Shown one piece after another: positions 33,445-34,919 of a stretch of 34,919 nt of DNA; position 1 is the first letter of the stretch, and the number at the start of each line of letters is the position of its first letter. The position numbers were made by a program, and so were the translations under genes. The stretch is from VFJL01 sp043721435 (lineage in GTDB: Bacteria > Pseudomonadota > Gammaproteobacteria > Burkholderiales > Nitrosomonadaceae), in contig JAYSQR010000017.1 of the NCBI GenBank assembly GCA_043721435.1, forward strand, positions 1 through 34,919. The letters are read 5' to 3'. The notes beneath the pieces were generated by a model. The model did not search any database and was not told where the DNA came from. It worked only from the letters and a program-made list of their open reading frames with translations.

Positions 33445-34919
33445 TTATGCCTTTTCCGCTTTAAGTGAGCGCCGGATTGAGATTTCCTTAACCAGCGCAT
33501 ACACGGCCGGGAACACGATCAGCGTCAGCACGGTGGCTGTGATCATGCCGCCCACCATTGGCGTGGCAATGCGCCTTATCACTTCGGAGCCCGTGCCGCT
33601 ACTAAACATGACTGGAAGCAGGCCCAAGACGCTTCCGGCAACGGTCATCATCACCGGGCGTATGCGGGACACCGCGCCCTGCGCCACTGCAATGTGAAGA
33701 TCCGCGATGGTGACCTTCTCGCCGGCAGCTTTGCGTTTTGCAGTGACGGTCGCGAGCGTCTGATCTAAATAGACCAGCATCACCATTCCGGTCTCGGCCG
33801 CAATGCCGACGAGGCCGATAAAGCCGATCGCCACCGCGATGCTCATGTTGTAGTCGAGCAGATACATCAGCCAGATGCCGCCAACCATGGAGAAGGGCAC
33901 CGACAGCATCACCACTAGCGTCTCGGTAACACGATTGAAGCTCAGATACAGAAGAGCGAATATGATCAGGAGCGTGATTGGTACCACCACTTTCAGTTTC
34001 TCGATCGCGCGTTCCATGTATTCGAACTGGCCGCTCCACGTGGCGTAATACCCGGGTGGGAACTGCACCTGCTCGCGCACCGCTTTCTGCCCGGCCGCAA
34101 CATAGCTGCCAATGTCACGATCGCGAATGTCAATAAAGATGTATGCGGATAGGAGCGCATTCTCGGTACGGATACTCGGCGGACCCCTGACAAGCTTGAT
34201 CCGTGCAAGCTGGCCGAGCGGAATCATTGTTGCCCCCATGGTCGGCACCAGCACCTGGGTGGCAATCGCCTGCGGGTCACTGCGCAGCTCGCGTGGATAA
34301 CGTACGCTAACCCCATAGCGCTCACGGCCCTCCACCGTGGTCGTCACCATCTCCCCGCCAAGCGCCACCGAGATCACGTCCAGCAGGTCGCCGACAGCCA
34401 ACCCATAGCGGGCGAGCTCAATGCGGTCGGGTTCGATATCGAGGTAGTAACCGCCCGTGGTGCGTTCCGCGTAGGCGCTGCTGGTTCCCGGTACCGTTTT
34501 CACGACGGTCTCGATTTGCTTGGCGAGGTTTTCTATCTCACCCAGATCCTTGCCGAACACCTTGATGCCGACCGGCGTGCGGATACCGGTGGCGAGCATA
34601 TCGATCCTGTTCTTGATCGGCATGGTCCAGGAATTGCTGACTCCCGGCATCTGAAGCGCTTGGTCCAGTTCGGCAATCAACTTGTCGATAGTCATGCCGG
34701 GGCGCCATTCGTTTTCCGGTTTCAGGTTGATGACCGTTTCGGCCATCTCCAGCGGCGCCGGGTCGGTGGCGGTATTGGCGCGCCCGGCCTTGCCTAACAC
34801 CGATGCCACTTCAGGGAAGCCCTTGATGATCTTGTCCTGGGTTTGCAGGATTTCCGCGGCCTTGGTGACGGAAACAGCCGGCAGCGTTATCGGCATGTAA
34901 AGCAGCGTGCCTTCGTTCA
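33445..34919 (-). CDS. cusA: CusA/CzcA-family heavy-metal RND efflux pump (partial, 5' end outside window)
   Basis: The C-terminal 491 residues of an inner-membrane RND metal pump; the frame is open to the right edge and enters with NEGTLLYMPITLPAVSVTKA, a conserved CusA segment. Visible are the porter domain (GIRTPVGIKVFGKDLGEIE), GGEMVTTTVEGRERYGVSVRYPRELR, PPGYYATWSGQFEYMERA, and the last six helices ending GTGSEVIRRIATPMVGGMIT. CusA exports Cu(I)/Ag(I), while CzcA exports Zn/Co/Cd. The sequence style (NSWTMPIKNRIDMLATGIRTP) favours the Cu/Ag branch, but the methionine ligands lie partly outside the window. The usual cusB and cusC genes would lie upstream, beyond the right edge. Confidence 0.93.
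   Translation of the reverse strand, partial: NEGTLLYMPITLPAVSVTKAAEILQTQDKIIKGFPEVASVLGKAGRANTATDPAPLEMAETVINLKPENEWRPGMTIDKLIAELDQALQMPGVSNSWTMPIKNRIDMLATGIRTPVGIKVFGKDLGEIENLAKQIETVVKTVPGTSSAYAERTTGGYYLDIEPDRIELARYGLAVGDLLDVISVALGGEMVTTTVEGRERYGVSVRYPRELRSDPQAIATQVLVPTMGATMIPLGQLARIKLVRGPPSIRTENALLSAYIFIDIRDRDIGSYVAAGQKAVREQVQFPPGYYATWSGQFEYMERAIEKLKVVVPITLLIIFALLYLSFNRVTETLVVMLSVPFSMVGGIWLMYLLDYNMSIAVAIGFIGLVGIAAETGMVMLVYLDQTLATVTAKRKAAGEKVTIADLHIAVAQGAVSRIRPVMMTVAGSVLGLLPVMFSSGTGSEVIRRIATPMVGGMITATVLTLIVFPAVYALVKEISIRRSLKAEKA

Overview
The window looks like a chromosomal segment of a Gram-negative bacterium, most plausibly a betaproteobacterium of the Nitrosomonadales/Gallionellaceae kind. 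This rests on the style of the ClpS, ClpA and cold-shock sequences, an MltB-type transglycosylase, a dodecin, a Fur-controlled Fe(III) ABC importer and CusA-type metal RND pumps. The assignment is inference; there is no rRNA or marker gene here. No tRNA, rRNA, CRISPR array or intact insertion sequence was seen.

Layout. (1) 1-4920: two clpS-clpA gene pairs face away from each other. The right pair is complete. In the left pair clpA runs off the window, and clpS has lost its N-terminal extension and start because it is fused to the first 22 codons and the leader of a cold-shock (csp) gene. (2) 4943-10800: small and accessory genes, all on the minus strand: a dodecin, a two-helix membrane peptide, a secretin-like protein broken by an in-frame stop, a DUF4143-type ATPase, a secreted TPR protein, a DUF6933-like protein, and an orphan VapB antitoxin whose toxin partner gives way to an 11-unit heptanucleotide repeat. 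(3) 11150-23690: a minus-strand defence island built on a type I restriction-modification operon. In transcription order it reads hsdM, hsdS, a GHKL ATPase fused to a PD-(D/E)XK (Shedu-like) nuclease, a broken AlbA_2 gene, abiEi, an enlarged abiEii, hsdR, and a YgjP/WSS-type metallopeptidase. (4) 23847-27722: a plus-strand iron ABC importer operon (binding protein, double permease, ATPase) behind a Fur box lying on a strong sigma-70 promoter. (5) 27736-29561: an MltB-type lytic transglycosylase and a CBS-pair protein. (6) 29558-34919: a metal/cation transport cluster on the minus strand: a cusA-type gene running off the window, a P2A (Ca2+-type) ATPase, and a separate cusA fragment lacking its first two thirds.

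The most interesting unit is the defence island. Several of its junctions are tight (ATGA or 8-base overlaps), which suggests co-transcription and places a GHKL-nuclease fusion and an abortive-infection toxin pair between hsdS and hsdR. If the modification genes work, the accessory proteins could act as back-up effectors when restriction fails; this is inference. The second notable point is the csp::clpS chimera, which appears to put a truncated ClpS and a second ClpA under a cold-shock leader.
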